Source of the DNA: Spirosoma endbachense
Lineage (GTDB): Bacteria; Bacteroidota; Bacteroidia; Cytophagales; Spirosomataceae
Reading direction: 5' to 3'
NCBI RefSeq assembly: GCF_010233585.1
Contig: NZ_CP045997.1
Coordinates: 4,717,284-4,781,283, forward strand
Length of the DNA: 64,000 nucleotides
A program made the translations under genes and the position numbers. The first letter of the stretch is position 1. Every line of letters starts with the position of its first letter. A model generated the notes under the pieces. The model did not search any database. It had not been told where the DNA came from and saw only the letters and a program-made list of their open reading frames with translations. Below, one piece after another: positions 51,344 to 61,596 of this stretch.

Positions 51344-52843
51344 TTATTCTTTTTTATAAAGTACCCAAATTTCATTAATTGTCCCTATTTGTTTTGACTG
51401 TAAATAGGCGTTCGTATTCCACAGGATGGCAGATGAATAAAGTTGCGGTTTAAAGCCAAGGCTGTCGAAAAGTGACAACTTTTCTTTTGCGTCATTAAAC
51501 GTAGTTACCATCCATGCATTTTTTAAATACCGGGCAGAATCAGCATCATGAAATTTGACAAGCTTAATATTCGGCGCATTTTTTCGGTAAAAAGTTAATG
51601 GCAGACCACTTTCCGTTTCAAATGGCGTACGCGAAAAACAATAAATAGTGGGTTTTGAATCCTTAAATGTATTTGTCAGTTTTCTGGTAAATTCTATTGC
51701 TTGATAATACGGATTTAAAATTAAAAACAAAATTAATACCAGCGTATTAAGCGCTACACTGAAATATAAAATTCCTTTTAGAAAATTACGAATTCCTGTA
51801 CGGGCACGCTGATAATAAGCAATAAATGACTCTAAACCCCAGCCTGCTATAACGGGTAACACATTGACTATCGGGAACATAAAGCGTTCTTCCTTGTGTG
51901 CTACCAGGCAATGGCCTATGATAAAAAACGCGACGGCAAAAACCAGCGGCTGACGGTATTGTTGTCCAGCGCCTTTCAAGCTATAATAAAAAAGAAAAAT
52001 ACTAAGCGGTGGCGTACCAATAACCAGCGCCAGCAATAATATATACCACAAAAAACTGGAGGTGCCAAATTCGGCTGCCTTACCTTCTGTAATATTTACC
52101 CGATAATAATCGAAGGGAGTAAAAACCAGCTGGTGATAAAAATGATAATCTAAAAAAACATTAATGGCCACTCCTGCAGCAAATCCAATCGCAATAGGCA
52201 ACAGATTTACATATTTTCTGTCAATAAACAGAAACCATATACCGAAACCAACAATACCAAATGCTATTTGAAAGCGGAAATAAAAAGCCAGACTAAACAG
52301 AAAACCCGTTAATAAAACATAGAGAAACTTTCCTTTTTTTAGTTCATACAATAGAATGGCGCCGAAGAATACAATAGACGATGCCATTTCGGAACTAAAT
52401 AATGTACGGATGTAGGGAAGTGACCAGGATAAATTGATCAGCAACAGGACCAGGTATAGTAGTTTTTTGTTGGACTTGAAATAATAAATGCCAATCGCGT
52501 TAAATACGACAAAACCCAGAAGCCCAAAAATAAGGCGCAGGATTGCTAGCTGCACGAAGGCATCATATATGTGGAAAAACCGACAGGCAAGAATAAACCC
52601 CGAAAACAGATAAACTTGTACCGTTGGCCGTATATGGCTCTTTAGTTCCCAGACACTGGTGGCACCGGAAGGTTCCCCCAGTTGCCAGGAAGAAAACTCG
52701 ATTAATTGAAAGTGCTGGTCAGGATGAAGAAAGCCAACCTGGGTGATAGAGAAAATGATTTGTACAAGCAGGGAAAATAACAAAAGCCACCGTAAGCGTG
52801 AATCGTCAATCCTGAATCGTGAATTTATTTCCATTTTGGACAT
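51344..52843 (-). CDS. GT22-like (Alg9-type) membrane mannosyltransferase
   Basis: About 499 residues from the ATG at 52843, preceded by a GTG at 52846. The N-terminal hydrophobic helix (LLLFSLLVQIIFSITQVGFLHPDQHFQLIE) holds the acidic DQHFQ motif typical of GT-C enzymes. About ten hydrophobic spans follow, and the HKEERFMFPIVNVLPVIAGWG segment (residues near 330) is the GT22 signature. The ER/bacterial family members add mannose from a lipid-linked donor. The gene stands alone, so its acceptor is unknown. Confidence 0.86.
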   Translation of the reverse strand: MSKMEINSRFRIDDSRLRWLLLFSLLVQIIFSITQVGFLHPDQHFQLIEFSSWQLGEPSGATSVWELKSHIRPTVQVYLFSGFILACRFFHIYDAFVQLAILRLIFGLLGFVVFNAIGIYYFKSNKKLLYLVLLLINLSWSLPYIRTLFSSEMASSIVFFGAILLYELKKGKFLYVLLTGFLFSLAFYFRFQIAFGIVGFGIWFLFIDRKYVNLLPIAIGFAAGVAINVFLDYHFYHQLVFTPFDYYRVNITEGKAAEFGTSSFLWYILLLALVIGTPPLSIFLFYYSLKGAGQQYRQPLVFAVAFFIIGHCLVAHKEERFMFPIVNVLPVIAGWGLESFIAYYQRARTGIRNFLKGILYFSVALNTLVLILFLILNPYYQAIEFTRKLTNTFKDSKPTIYCFSRTPFETESGLPLTFYRKNAPNIKLVKFHDADSARYLKNAWMVTTFNDAKEKLSLFDSLGFKPQLYSSAILWNTNAYLQSKQIGTINEIWVLYKKE

Positions 52844-52846
52844 CAC

Positions 52847-53256
52847 TTATTGATGTGCGGGTAAGTTGATTTATGTATTTTGATTTTTACGATGGCAACT
52901 TACAGATAAGCCCACCAGAAAGCACGATCCCGTTGTTGTGTAGCGTTGAGAAAATTGGGCCTACGTCGGACTGCTCAGGCAATTTCTTAGGGTCTCGAAT
53001 GGGCGCTGAAGCGGGAAGCTCCCTGTAAATACCTTCATGGGATGTAAACATAACACAAAATCATTTCACCACTTATTGTTCGGGTGTTGAACCTGTCCTG
53101 TAAGGTTGGCTTAGCTAGGCAAAACTATAACAGGCACCAAATCCCTTGCCGAGCCTCATTTGGTTGATTTGGAGCTAATAAGGAAACGTAAGGTATTTGT
53201 CCAGTATGTTCGATTCATAGTTGGCTTTGCTTGTTTATCTGACTTACCCCATTCCT
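52847..53256. other. Divergent promoter region, no recognised gene
   Basis: About 410 bp separating the mannosyltransferase and the enolase-superfamily genes. Only short interrupted frames are present. No long inverted repeat was noticed. Confidence 0.4.
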
Positions 53257-54489
53257 ATGCAGCGCCGACAATTTCTTCATAAAACGATTGTAAGCAGCAG
53301 TCTGCTCGCTACTCCCAGCGTCTTTAACCTGGATCAAACGGCTGGCAGTGAATTGCCTGCCTGGAAATTGCCTGATCTGCACAAAGCGATAGCTGATCCT
53401 GTACCCATTCGGTCCGTAGAATTGCTTAAGACACAAGGGCAATTGATGGTGGTGGTAACTGCGCAGGATGGAACAAAGGGGATTACTCAATGCAACGAAC
53501 GGATGCAGAATCTGACCTCGTTATTGAAAGGGCTTGTCATCGAGCACTTTACGGGGAAAGATGCCCGCGACCTGCCGCAGCTAATTGATGATGCATACCG
53601 TCTTAATTCGAACTACAAATATGCCGGTATGTCGCTCTGGAATTGCATTGGCTCTGTTGAAATTGCCGTTTGGGACCTGTTGGGGCGCTTGAGTAAAAAA
53701 CCAGTCTATCAGTTACTGGGCAAACCCCTGCGGAATCAGTATGAGGTATATATTTCCGATTTTGATCGGGGCACTGATACTGCTGATGTTGTTGTAGAGC
53801 GACTGGCGCAGAAACTGGCCGCTACGGGCGCTAAAGGGGTAAAAATCAAGGTTGGAGGGCGTATGAGAAATACGCCGGAGGATGACCGCCGGACGCGGCT
53901 TTTCGTTCCTTTGGTCCGCAAGAAATTAGGGGATAAGATCACAATCTATGCCGATGCCAACGGTTCATACACACCGGAAGAAGGTATTGAAATTGGCCAT
54001 ATGCTGGAAGACAACGGAGTTGCCATTTTTGAGGAGCCCTGCAATTTTGAGGATGAAGAGGGTTTGAGACGTGTAAATAAATCGCTTACAAAACTCCGGT
54101 TGGCTGGTGGAGAGCAGGATACAAGTCTCTACCGATTTGAGCGGTTGGCGCGGACAGATGTCTATGATTTATTACAGGCTGATATCTATTATAACGGCGG
54201 TATTTTACGAGGGTTGCAGGTCGCTGAAATTGCCCGAGCCTATGGCAAAACTATAGCGCCACATACGCCTAAATCCGATCCGCTTATTGCTCCATTCTGG
54301 CACTTAGCCGCCATTTGCCCCAATCTATATGGTCTTCAGGAGTTTGTTTATGAGTTGAATAGTAAACCTGCTACCTGGTATGAACCCGCTATCCGGGTGC
54401 AGAATGGTGTCATGCAAATACCCAATACGCCAGGATTAGGAATCAACTACGACGAACAAATCTGGAAATCGGCCGAACGGATTGTGTAA
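53257..54489 (+). CDS. Enolase-superfamily enzyme (mandelate racemase/muconate lactonizing type)
   Basis: About 410 residues. The ATG at 53257 starts a Tat-like signal (MQRRQFLHKTIVSSSLL); the TTG at 53221 adds 12 unlikely residues. The barrel shows a catalytic Lys pair in GVKIKVGGR, metal ligands in YADANGSY (Asp), FEEPCNFED (Glu) and LAGGEQDTS (Glu), and a C-terminal catalytic His candidate in KTIAPHTPKSDP. It acts on a carboxylate-containing sugar or amino-acid derivative, probably in the periplasm. The specific substrate is unknown. Confidence 0.88.
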   Translation: MQRRQFLHKTIVSSSLLATPSVFNLDQTAGSELPAWKLPDLHKAIADPVPIRSVELLKTQGQLMVVVTAQDGTKGITQCNERMQNLTSLLKGLVIEHFTGKDARDLPQLIDDAYRLNSNYKYAGMSLWNCIGSVEIAVWDLLGRLSKKPVYQLLGKPLRNQYEVYISDFDRGTDTADVVVERLAQKLAATGAKGVKIKVGGRMRNTPEDDRRTRLFVPLVRKKLGDKITIYADANGSYTPEEGIEIGHMLEDNGVAIFEEPCNFEDEEGLRRVNKSLTKLRLAGGEQDTSLYRFERLARTDVYDLLQADIYYNGGILRGLQVAEIARAYGKTIAPHTPKSDPLIAPFWHLAAICPNLYGLQEFVYELNSKPATWYEPAIRVQNGVMQIPNTPGLGINYDEQIWKSAERIV

Positions 54490-54624
54490 TTGACCATCGG
54501 TGTTTGTACCGAATTTTAGCCTGCTATAGCCACGTTTTATAGCCACTATTCGGGTAAATTATTGGCTTGATCAACTGCGTTATTGTATAGTGCTCCCTAT
54601 ATTTAGGACCAGTTTTTGCTTTTT

Positions 54625-54789
54625 TTAATTGAGGTTTTCCGATTCTACGTCGACTTGCAAAGGAGTACAGTACACCTCAGCAGGTGTTTTTCTAGCCAGA
54701 CCTTGATGGCGAAACTGAGGCCCGTGCTGCTGACCCTCTCGCAGAGTACGTTCTTCGTCTGGAGTGAGACTGGCAAAGCGTGGTTGCAT
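54625..54789 (-). pseudogene. Chimeric transposase remnant
   Basis: A 54-codon minus-strand frame in a 600-bp gap without functional genes. Its first half (RFASLTPDEERTLREGQQHG) looks like the N-terminal start of an IS630-type transposase (RFPxLsxxExxxLxxxxxHG). Its second half (GLARKTPAEVYCTPLQVDV) resembles the C-terminal 'TPaEVY' end of IS3/IS481-type transposases. It is far too short for either enzyme. The most plausible reading is a scar of two insertion sequences. No terminal inverted repeats were found. Confidence 0.4.
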
Positions 54790-55093
54790 TTCACAAAGCT
54801 AATTCATTGCATAAATAAATCTGTCTGAGTACTTATTCCAGAAACAAGCGGCAAACGGGAACTGGAATTATTTAGCCTATATGGGTCGATAGGGCTAACA
54901 TTTATCGGCAGTTTTATCGGCGGAGTACTGAAACGACAACTCGCCCGTTGAGCAAATTGGTGCCGGTTTTATGGTTTCTGATAGCTCTTTGTGCTGTTGA
55001 ATCGGCTACTGATTGAGCGGACTCCAGCTTTTGACATCAATACATAAGCGATTTGGCTGTATCTTGAGCGGCAAATACAACCGCTCATTTAGT

Positions 55094-57568
55094 ATGAAAA
55101 AACGCGTATTTGCTCTTTTTTACCTCTTACTATCGGCTTATAGCCAAATTAATGCCCAGTCGCCCACGAATACGTCTGCCAGTATTGCCACCTTCACATC
55201 GGGTATGGAGCGTACTCCTGGTTTCCTGACTTATTATTGGGATGCTAAAAAAGGGAAGATCTGGCTTGAAATCGAAAAATTCGACACCGAATTTCTGTAC
55301 TATCCAACCCTGGCTCAGGGGGTAGGTTCTAACGACATTGGCCTCGACCGTGGTCGGCTAGGGCAGGAACACATCGTGAAGTTTCAGCGCAGTGGCCCGA
55401 AAGTACTGCTTATCGAACCAAACTACGCCTATCGTGCCATTACCAGCGACCCCCTCGAACGTCGGGCAGTGGAAGAGTCGTTTGCCAAGTCGGTTCATGC
55501 TGGTTTTGAGATTGCGGCCGAAGAAGGAGGCAAAGTGTTGGTTGATCTGACTCCTTTTCTGATGCAGGATGCGGTTGGCGCTGTGCAGGCCATTACCCGA
55601 ACCAAGCAGGGAGCCTTCAAATTTGATCCGGCGCGGAGTGCCATGTACCTGCCACATACGAAATCCTTTCCGCAAAACACGGAGTTCGAGACGATCATAA
55701 CCCTTACGGGCGACAATCCGGGCGCTTACCTGCGTGAGGTTGTGCCTACGCCATCGGCCGTGACCATGCACCAGCACCATTCGTTTGTGCAACTTCCCGA
55801 CGCAGGTTACAAACCACGTCTGTTCGATCCGCGCATCGGTTACGGTGGTATCGAGTATTTTGACTATGCAACGCCCGTGAGTCAGCCAATTATGAAGCGC
55901 TATATTTCGCGGCACCGGCTGGAGAAGAAAGACCCATCGGCAGCCGTTAGCGAGGCTGTTAAACCAATCATTTATTACCTCGATCCTGGTACGCCCGAGC
56001 CAATTCGTTCGGCACTGATGGAGGGCACTGCCTGGTGGAATCAGGCGTTTGAAGCGGCCGGTTACAAAGATGCGTTTCAGGTTAAACTGCTTCCTGCGGA
56101 TGCCGACCCAATGGATGTCCGGTATAATCTGGTTCAGTGGGTTCACCGCTCAACGCGGGGCTGGTCGTATGGCGGGAGTATCATTGATCCACGCACTGGC
56201 GAGATCATCAAGGGAAAAGTTACCCTTGGCTCGCTTCGCGTTCGTCAGGATTATCTCATTGCTCAGGGGTTGGTAGGTGACTTTGCCAATGCAATGAATC
56301 CTGCTACTGACCCGATGCTTCAGATGTCACTCGACCGATTGCGGCAACTGGCTGCGCATGAAGTTGGCCATACGCTAGGCTTACCCCATAATTACATCGC
56401 CAGTACGCAAAACCGGGCGTCGGTTATGGATTACCCAACAATGGTCGCCAAGGTAAAAGGGGCTGGCATCGATCTGTCAGACGCGTATGCCAAAGGAATT
56501 GGAACGTACGATAAGTGGAGTATCCGGTATGGCTACGAGCAGTTTCCGAGCGGAACAGACGAGAAACAGGCGCTGGACAAGATCGTGGGCGACATGCACA
56601 AGGCAGGTCTGACGTTCCTGACCGATCAGGATGCCCGCCCCGAAGGGTCTGCACACCCCGGCACACACCTGTGGGACAATGGTGCTAATGCCGTCGATGA
56701 ACTAAAGCGCGTATCGGAGGTTCGAAAAATAGCGCTGGCAAACTTTTCGGCCACGAAAATCCCGGCCGGTGCTCCGATGGCAACGCTCGAAGAAGTACTT
56801 GTTCCGATGTATATGTTCCACCGGTATCAGGTAGAAGCCGCTGCGAAAGTAGTAGGTGGCCAGGCGTATACCAATGCCTTGCGTGGTGATGGACAACCCG
56901 TTATGTCGACCGTTCCGGCGCAGGAGCAGAAGCGCGCTATCGATGCCTTGCTGGCAACAATCGATCCGGCTTTTCTGGCGCTTCCAACGCCCATCCTGTC
57001 GATGATTCCACCCCGTCCATTCCGGTATGATCCTAATCCCCGTGAAGTATTCAAACGCCGGACAGGTATTACATTTGATCCGATGGGCGCGCCCGAAGCT
57101 GCGGCTGGTATGACACTTCAGATGCTATTGAACCCCGAGCGCGTTAGTCGTTTAGTCGTGCAGTCTGCTATCGACCCGGCACAGGTTAGTCTGGAGACAA
57201 TGCTTGAGCAACTGCTTAGTGCTACATGGTATAAAGCTGATCCAACGGATGGTTATCAGGCCGAAGTAAAACGGCTTACAGATAAGTTATTCCTGCAAAA
57301 ACTAATTGAGCTGGCCAACAATCCGGAAGTCACGTCACAGGCGCGGGCAGTAGCTGTTCAAAAGCTTGATCAATTAAAGAGCAAACTTATCGCACCCAGT
57401 GCGAACCCTAAATCAGCTGCCCATCGGTTGTTTGCCAGCGATCAGATTCGCCGGGCTGAAGGTAACATTGCCGATCTGCGCCCAACTAGTGCGCAGGCCC
57501 CTCCCGACGGAGCCCCGATCGATCCGGGTCAGGAGTGGCTTTCGCCAGACTGCGACTGGAAGCCATAA
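55094..57568 (+). CDS. Large zinc-dependent metalloprotease (DUF4953/DUF5117 type)
   Basis: About 824 residues from the ATG at 55094, which begins a signal peptide (MKKRVFALFYLLLSAYSQINAQ). Family features include YYWDAKKGKIWLEIEKFDTEFLY and LAQGVGSNDIGLDRGRLGQEHIVKF, then a gluzincin-like active site LAAHEVGHTLGLPHNYIAS (HExxHxxGxxHN). The C-terminal part (YRYDPNPREVFKRRTGITFDPM) is helical. It is a secreted or periplasmic zinc peptidase. The gene is alone and ends with a clear terminator at 57653. Confidence 0.9.
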   Translation: MKKRVFALFYLLLSAYSQINAQSPTNTSASIATFTSGMERTPGFLTYYWDAKKGKIWLEIEKFDTEFLYYPTLAQGVGSNDIGLDRGRLGQEHIVKFQRSGPKVLLIEPNYAYRAITSDPLERRAVEESFAKSVHAGFEIAAEEGGKVLVDLTPFLMQDAVGAVQAITRTKQGAFKFDPARSAMYLPHTKSFPQNTEFETIITLTGDNPGAYLREVVPTPSAVTMHQHHSFVQLPDAGYKPRLFDPRIGYGGIEYFDYATPVSQPIMKRYISRHRLEKKDPSAAVSEAVKPIIYYLDPGTPEPIRSALMEGTAWWNQAFEAAGYKDAFQVKLLPADADPMDVRYNLVQWVHRSTRGWSYGGSIIDPRTGEIIKGKVTLGSLRVRQDYLIAQGLVGDFANAMNPATDPMLQMSLDRLRQLAAHEVGHTLGLPHNYIASTQNRASVMDYPTMVAKVKGAGIDLSDAYAKGIGTYDKWSIRYGYEQFPSGTDEKQALDKIVGDMHKAGLTFLTDQDARPEGSAHPGTHLWDNGANAVDELKRVSEVRKIALANFSATKIPAGAPMATLEEVLVPMYMFHRYQVEAAAKVVGGQAYTNALRGDGQPVMSTVPAQEQKRAIDALLATIDPAFLALPTPILSMIPPRPFRYDPNPREVFKRRTGITFDPMGAPEAAAGMTLQMLLNPERVSRLVVQSAIDPAQVSLETMLEQLLSATWYKADPTDGYQAEVKRLTDKLFLQKLIELANNPEVTSQARAVAVQKLDQLKSKLIAPSANPKSAAHRLFASDQIRRAEGNIADLRPTSAQAPPDGAPIDPGQEWLSPDCDWKP

Positions 57569-57652
57569 TGCCTGGTCAGCGTAAGTTCCAATTGGTGAGC
57601 TAAATAGAAGTAACTTATTCGTGCACGGTTCGCTGAGAAAGGCTGATTAATA

Positions 57653-57685
57653 AAAAACGGTATCGAGAGGCTCGATACCGTTTTT
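57653..57685 (+). terminator. Intrinsic terminator of the metalloprotease gene
   Basis: Perfect 15-bp stem AAAAACGGTATCGAG / CTCGATACCGTTTTT with a 3-nt loop and a T run, 84 bp after the stop. Confidence 0.9.
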
Positions 57686-58307
57686 GCATCTGGTCCGTTC
57701 TATTTACTAAATTTTAGGCATTTCCTGACTTTACACGATCACTCATGTTTTCTACCACCTGGCTGTAGCAACTCCCTGGTTTTAAGTTTGATATTGCTCG
57801 TTACGCCCCGTTTTGCTGCATCTCATATAAACAACCTGATTTACTTACAAGCTGCTTATGCTTATAGTAAAAGATTATGAGACAGTTACGTGGGATAGTC
57901 GTCTACAACACTGTTATCTGGTGATTTTTTATACAAATGAACGGTAAAAACCAGAGGATAAAAAATTATTTATAATTATTCTAAACAAAAATAATCTCAA
58001 TTGATATTGACAGTCCCTAACTAACAAAAACACGACTCAAGGGCATATCGATAACGGCTAAGTAGACTCATGTTAGTCTGGTTTATGCTAATTTCATGGG
58101 AAACAATAGCTCAGGCTGGGCAGCTATAGGGCGTATAGGATCATCGGCTCAGGAACCAGCAATCCAGAATCAAATTTTAAGCATAAACTATAGTATTTTT
58201 TAAGGAATGGCTTCCGCATCGTTGAAATGCGGAAGCCATTTGCCGTTTAGAAACGGCCGTTTATCAAAAAATTAGAAAAAATCGAATTTAACGAAACAAA
58301 TAAAATC
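57686..58307. other. Intergenic stretch with an orphan hairpin
   Basis: About 620 bp with no convincing frame. A 14-bp perfect stem (arms 58206-58219 and 58227-58240, 7-nt loop) resembles a terminator but no plus-strand gene precedes it within 500 bp. A small RNA or short peptide gene upstream of it cannot be excluded. Confidence 0.45.
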
Positions 58308-58315
58308 TATCTTTG
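58308..58315 (+). promoter_or_regulatory. -7 promoter box of the TetR/efflux operon
   Basis: TATCTTTG matches TAnnTTTG, 26 nt before the TetR ATG. Confidence 0.6.
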
Positions 58316-58341
58316 TTAGATATTTTGCATACCGTTAGAAA

Positions 58342-58971
58342 ATGAGTGTAATAGACCGCAGAACAAGGCAGAAAGCAGAAATCCGGCAACGTATTCTGGA
58401 TGCAGCCCGGCAAATAGCCCGCGAGAAAGACTGGAATGCTGTAACCATTCGCAGTATTGCCGACGCTATTGACTATACGCCCCCGATTGTATATGAGCAT
58501 TTCGAAAATAAAGAAGATGTCCTGCTCAACATAGTAAAAGAAGGGCACACGGCCAATCGACAGACGTTTGACGCGATTCTGGCCATGGAATTGAGCGCTG
58601 AAGAGAAAATAGTTCGGCTATCGATGGTACAGTGGACATTTGCCCGCGAACAACCGGAAGTATTCCGACTCATGCATAACCCGGAACGAATGGCCCAGCA
58701 ACGGGAAATGGTTCGGGAAGGCATGCAGGAAGGCAAACAGAAAATAGAAAGTTTATTCCGGGAGCTCTGCTCAGGGCCAGAAAATATCGGTGAAGTGATC
58801 TTTAACTGGTTTTGCCTGATGCAGGGTTATATCAATTTGATCATCAACATTCAGCCCGAACAGGGTGCCAAACTGCTTGAGCGAGTGGAAGACCCTAAAA
58901 TGGTAGCCCTGTTTCAGCAACCAGATTTGCTTTTTGAACGGGCCATTCGCCGGTTTATTCGGAGCCTTTAA
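58342..58971 (+). CDS. TetR-family transcriptional regulator
   Basis: 209 residues. The N-terminal HTH is the family pattern IRQRILDAARQIAREKDWNAVTIRSIADAIDYTPPIVYEHFENKEDVLLNIV. The C-terminal ligand domain is helical (MELSAEEKIVRLSMVQWTFAREQPEVFRLMHNPERM...). It precedes the TolC-MFP-RND genes with the same orientation and a 42-bp gap, so it is probably their ligand-responsive repressor. The operator would lie around the -7 box at 58308. Start codon ATG at 58342. Confidence 0.93.
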   Translation: MSVIDRRTRQKAEIRQRILDAARQIAREKDWNAVTIRSIADAIDYTPPIVYEHFENKEDVLLNIVKEGHTANRQTFDAILAMELSAEEKIVRLSMVQWTFAREQPEVFRLMHNPERMAQQREMVREGMQEGKQKIESLFRELCSGPENIGEVIFNWFCLMQGYINLIINIQPEQGAKLLERVEDPKMVALFQQPDLLFERAIRRFIRSL

Positions 58972-59013
58972 CTCCCATCATTCACATCTTAAGGTTATAA
59001 TTTTTTAGAAACA

Positions 59014-60378
59014 ATGAAAGGCATGAAGCAGACTATGCTGATAGTGCTGGGTCTACTGGCAAACTGGGTCAGTGCACAGGATGCGCCGTCGGGTGGGTAC
59101 ACGCTCGCACAGTGTGTTGAGTACGCACGGGTAAATAACCCGAACATTAAGATCGCGCGGGTTAATGAGCAGATATCGCTTGCGCAAACGCAGCAGGTTA
59201 TCGGTCGAAATCTTCCGCAGGTTTCCGTTTCGGGTTCGGTGCTGGATAACGTTAAGATTCCGGTGCAGTTGCTACCAGGCGAGTTAAATGGGCAACCGCC
59301 GGGCACATTTATTCCTATCCAGTTTGGTACCCAATATAATACAACCCTGACCGGGCGCGTCGATCAGAAACTCTTCGATCCTTCGTTTGGATTGGCACTG
59401 AAAGCCGCTAAAATTTCGACCAAGGTACAGGCGCAGGCAACCATACTGGCTGAACAAACGCAAGCCTACAACATTGCCAGAGCGTATTACCAGACTCTGG
59501 TTATTGATTTACAGAAACGCCTGACCATCCGCGATCTGAACTCGTCCGACACGCTGTTGCAACAGGAGCAGGTTCGGCTAAAAAACGGCACTACACGTGA
59601 GATTGACTTTGGGCGTATTCAGTTAAACCGCAATAATTTACAGTCGCAGCTGGAACAGGCAAACCGAAACTACGAACAGGCAATTAACCAGCTGAAATTC
59701 CAGATGGGAATGCCACTTTCGGAAACGTTGGCGCTTCAGCCGCTGGCCATTGAAAAAGAGTTACAGGTGAATGAATTACCCGCTGCTGATAGCCGCTTTT
59801 TCGAGAATCGCCCTGATTTTCAACAATTAGTGTTGAATACACAGTTGCAGGATCTAAATCGGCAGTCAAACAACCGGGGGTATTATCCATCGCTCGGTCT
59901 CTATGGTACATATGCTACCAATGCCCAACGTAGAGAGTTTAATTTTTTCAGCGGAAATTTCCCCTGGTTCCAAAGCTCGACAATTGGCTTGACCTTATCG
60001 TGGACGCCTTTCGACGGTAATCAGCGCCGGTATCGTGATCGTGAAAACAAACTGAATCTCGAAACGCTGCGGCTTCAGCAGATTCTGACGCGCGAGTCGG
60101 CGCAGTTAAGTCTGACCAATGCCCAGGTAAGCTACCAGAATCTGGTGACCGATATTCAGCGTGAACGTGATAACATCGAACTGGCGCGCAGGATTCTGAC
60201 CGTTACCGAACTGGAGTACAAGGAAGGAATCGCTACATCGGTCACCTTGATCGATGCCAAAGATGCATTAACCACCGCCCAAAACAACCTGGCGAATAAA
60301 CTGATTAGTCTGTATCAATCCCGGCTGGATTACGAAAACTCGCAGGGAACCATTCTTCAATACGTCACTCAAAAATAA
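59014..60378 (+). CDS. TolC-family outer-membrane efflux protein
   Basis: 454 residues. Signal peptide (MKGMKQTMLIVLGLLANWVSAQ). The OEP pattern includes YTLAQCVEYARVNNPNIKIARVNEQISLAQTQQVIGRNLPQVSVSGSVLDNVK and long alpha-helical coiled segments (LNRNNLQSQLEQANRNYEQAINQLKFQ) with the mid-barrel repeat seen in YYPSLGLYGTYATNAQRREFNFFSGNF. It forms the outer-membrane channel of the tripartite pump. 10 nt separate it from the MFP gene. Confidence 0.93.
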   Translation: MKGMKQTMLIVLGLLANWVSAQDAPSGGYTLAQCVEYARVNNPNIKIARVNEQISLAQTQQVIGRNLPQVSVSGSVLDNVKIPVQLLPGELNGQPPGTFIPIQFGTQYNTTLTGRVDQKLFDPSFGLALKAAKISTKVQAQATILAEQTQAYNIARAYYQTLVIDLQKRLTIRDLNSSDTLLQQEQVRLKNGTTREIDFGRIQLNRNNLQSQLEQANRNYEQAINQLKFQMGMPLSETLALQPLAIEKELQVNELPAADSRFFENRPDFQQLVLNTQLQDLNRQSNNRGYYPSLGLYGTYATNAQRREFNFFSGNFPWFQSSTIGLTLSWTPFDGNQRRYRDRENKLNLETLRLQQILTRESAQLSLTNAQVSYQNLVTDIQRERDNIELARRILTVTELEYKEGIATSVTLIDAKDALTTAQNNLANKLISLYQSRLDYENSQGTILQYVTQK

Positions 60379-60387
60379 ACAGTTACC

Positions 60388-61491
60388 ATGAAACGAATTA
60401 TTATTATTGGAGCGGTAGCTGCCCTTATCGCACTGATTGTCTTCCGGTTGATAAACAACAAAAAAGATATTGAGGCCGCCAAGACGTCTTCGGTACAATT
60501 CCAGACAACGCCCGTTGTGGATGTACAACCTGTTTCTTATGAGCGTCTCGACCAGAATCTGGCGCTGCTCGGAACGGTAGAAGCACAGTATGAAGGGAAC
60601 ATCATTTCTGAAACGCGCGGAAAGCTTCAGAACTTCAAACTGGTGCTGGGCTCCTTTGTCAAAAAAGGCCAGCAGGTTGGTTATATTCAGGACGAAGTAC
60701 AGGGCATTGTTGTCGAAAACAATCAGACTGCCGTCGAAAATGCCAAACGCGAAATGGAGCGTTACGAGCGACTTCTGAAAGGTGGAGCCGTAACACAGGA
60801 GACCTATCAGAAATACAAAGACCAGTATGCAACCGCTATTCTGAATTCGAAACAGCAGCAGCGTGTGTTGGGCAATGGAGCGGTGGTTGCCCCTATCAGT
60901 GGGTATGTATACGACAAGAAAGTGGAAAATGGCGAATATGTTGCCGTGGGCGCGGTTCTGGCATCGGTGATTAATTTACAGGAATTGAAACTGGTCGTTA
61001 ATGTGCCGGAACAGGCTGTTTATCAGCTTAAACAGGGTGATAAGGCAACCATTACAGCTCAGGCGTTTCCGGGGGTAACTTTTTCGGGAAGTGTTCATTA
61101 TATCAGCCCTAAAGGTGATGACCTGCACAATTACCCGGTCGAAATTTATCTGAGCAACAACAGCAAAAATCAACTGAAAGCAGGCACGCTGGCTAATGCC
61201 AACTTTACCTTCAAAAAAGGGGTTGCCGGATTGTTTATTCCGCGTCGGGCCCTGGTTGGTGGTGCCGACAGTGCCAGTGTTTATGTGGTGCAGAACAACA
61301 TAGCCCGGCTGCGTAAAATCCGGCTTGGCTACGATAATGGCGATCAATATCAGGTGCTCGATGGCCTGAAACAGGGCGAACCAGTGGTTGTTAATGGTCA
61401 GCTGAATCTAAGCAACGGAGCCAAAGTTACTGTTAACCAGAATGGTGCAGCTCAGGGAAAAACGGATACGTCGGTAGCGGTAAATCCTTAA
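60388..61491 (+). CDS. RND efflux periplasmic adaptor (membrane fusion protein)
   Basis: 367 residues. An N-terminal membrane anchor (IIIIGAVAALIALIVFRLI) precedes a lipoyl/barrel-sandwich domain (LLGTVEAQYEGNIISETRGKLQNFKLVLGSFVKKGQQVGYIQ), a helical hairpin (VENAKREMERYERLLKGGAVTQETYQKYKDQYATAI), a second lipoyl half (VVAPISGYVYDKKVENGEYVAVGAVLASVI) and a beta-barrel domain. It links the RND pump to TolC. The TolC-MFP gene spacing is 9 nt. Confidence 0.94.
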   Translation: MKRIIIIGAVAALIALIVFRLINNKKDIEAAKTSSVQFQTTPVVDVQPVSYERLDQNLALLGTVEAQYEGNIISETRGKLQNFKLVLGSFVKKGQQVGYIQDEVQGIVVENNQTAVENAKREMERYERLLKGGAVTQETYQKYKDQYATAILNSKQQQRVLGNGAVVAPISGYVYDKKVENGEYVAVGAVLASVINLQELKLVVNVPEQAVYQLKQGDKATITAQAFPGVTFSGSVHYISPKGDDLHNYPVEIYLSNNSKNQLKAGTLANANFTFKKGVAGLFIPRRALVGGADSASVYVVQNNIARLRKIRLGYDNGDQYQVLDGLKQGEPVVVNGQLNLSNGAKVTVNQNGAAQGKTDTSVAVNP

Positions 61492-61596
61492 TTCAGTTTT
61501 CAGTTTGGGTTTACAGGGAGAGAAGCACTTAGACCTGTTTACCTCAACCAGTTGAAAACCTTAAACTGAACACTACAAACTGAAAATAATAGTCTT

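Noticed and set aside
55358..56146. 262-codon minus-strand frame inside the metalloprotease gene
   Set aside because: Antisense shadow of a clear gene; no start context or motifs.
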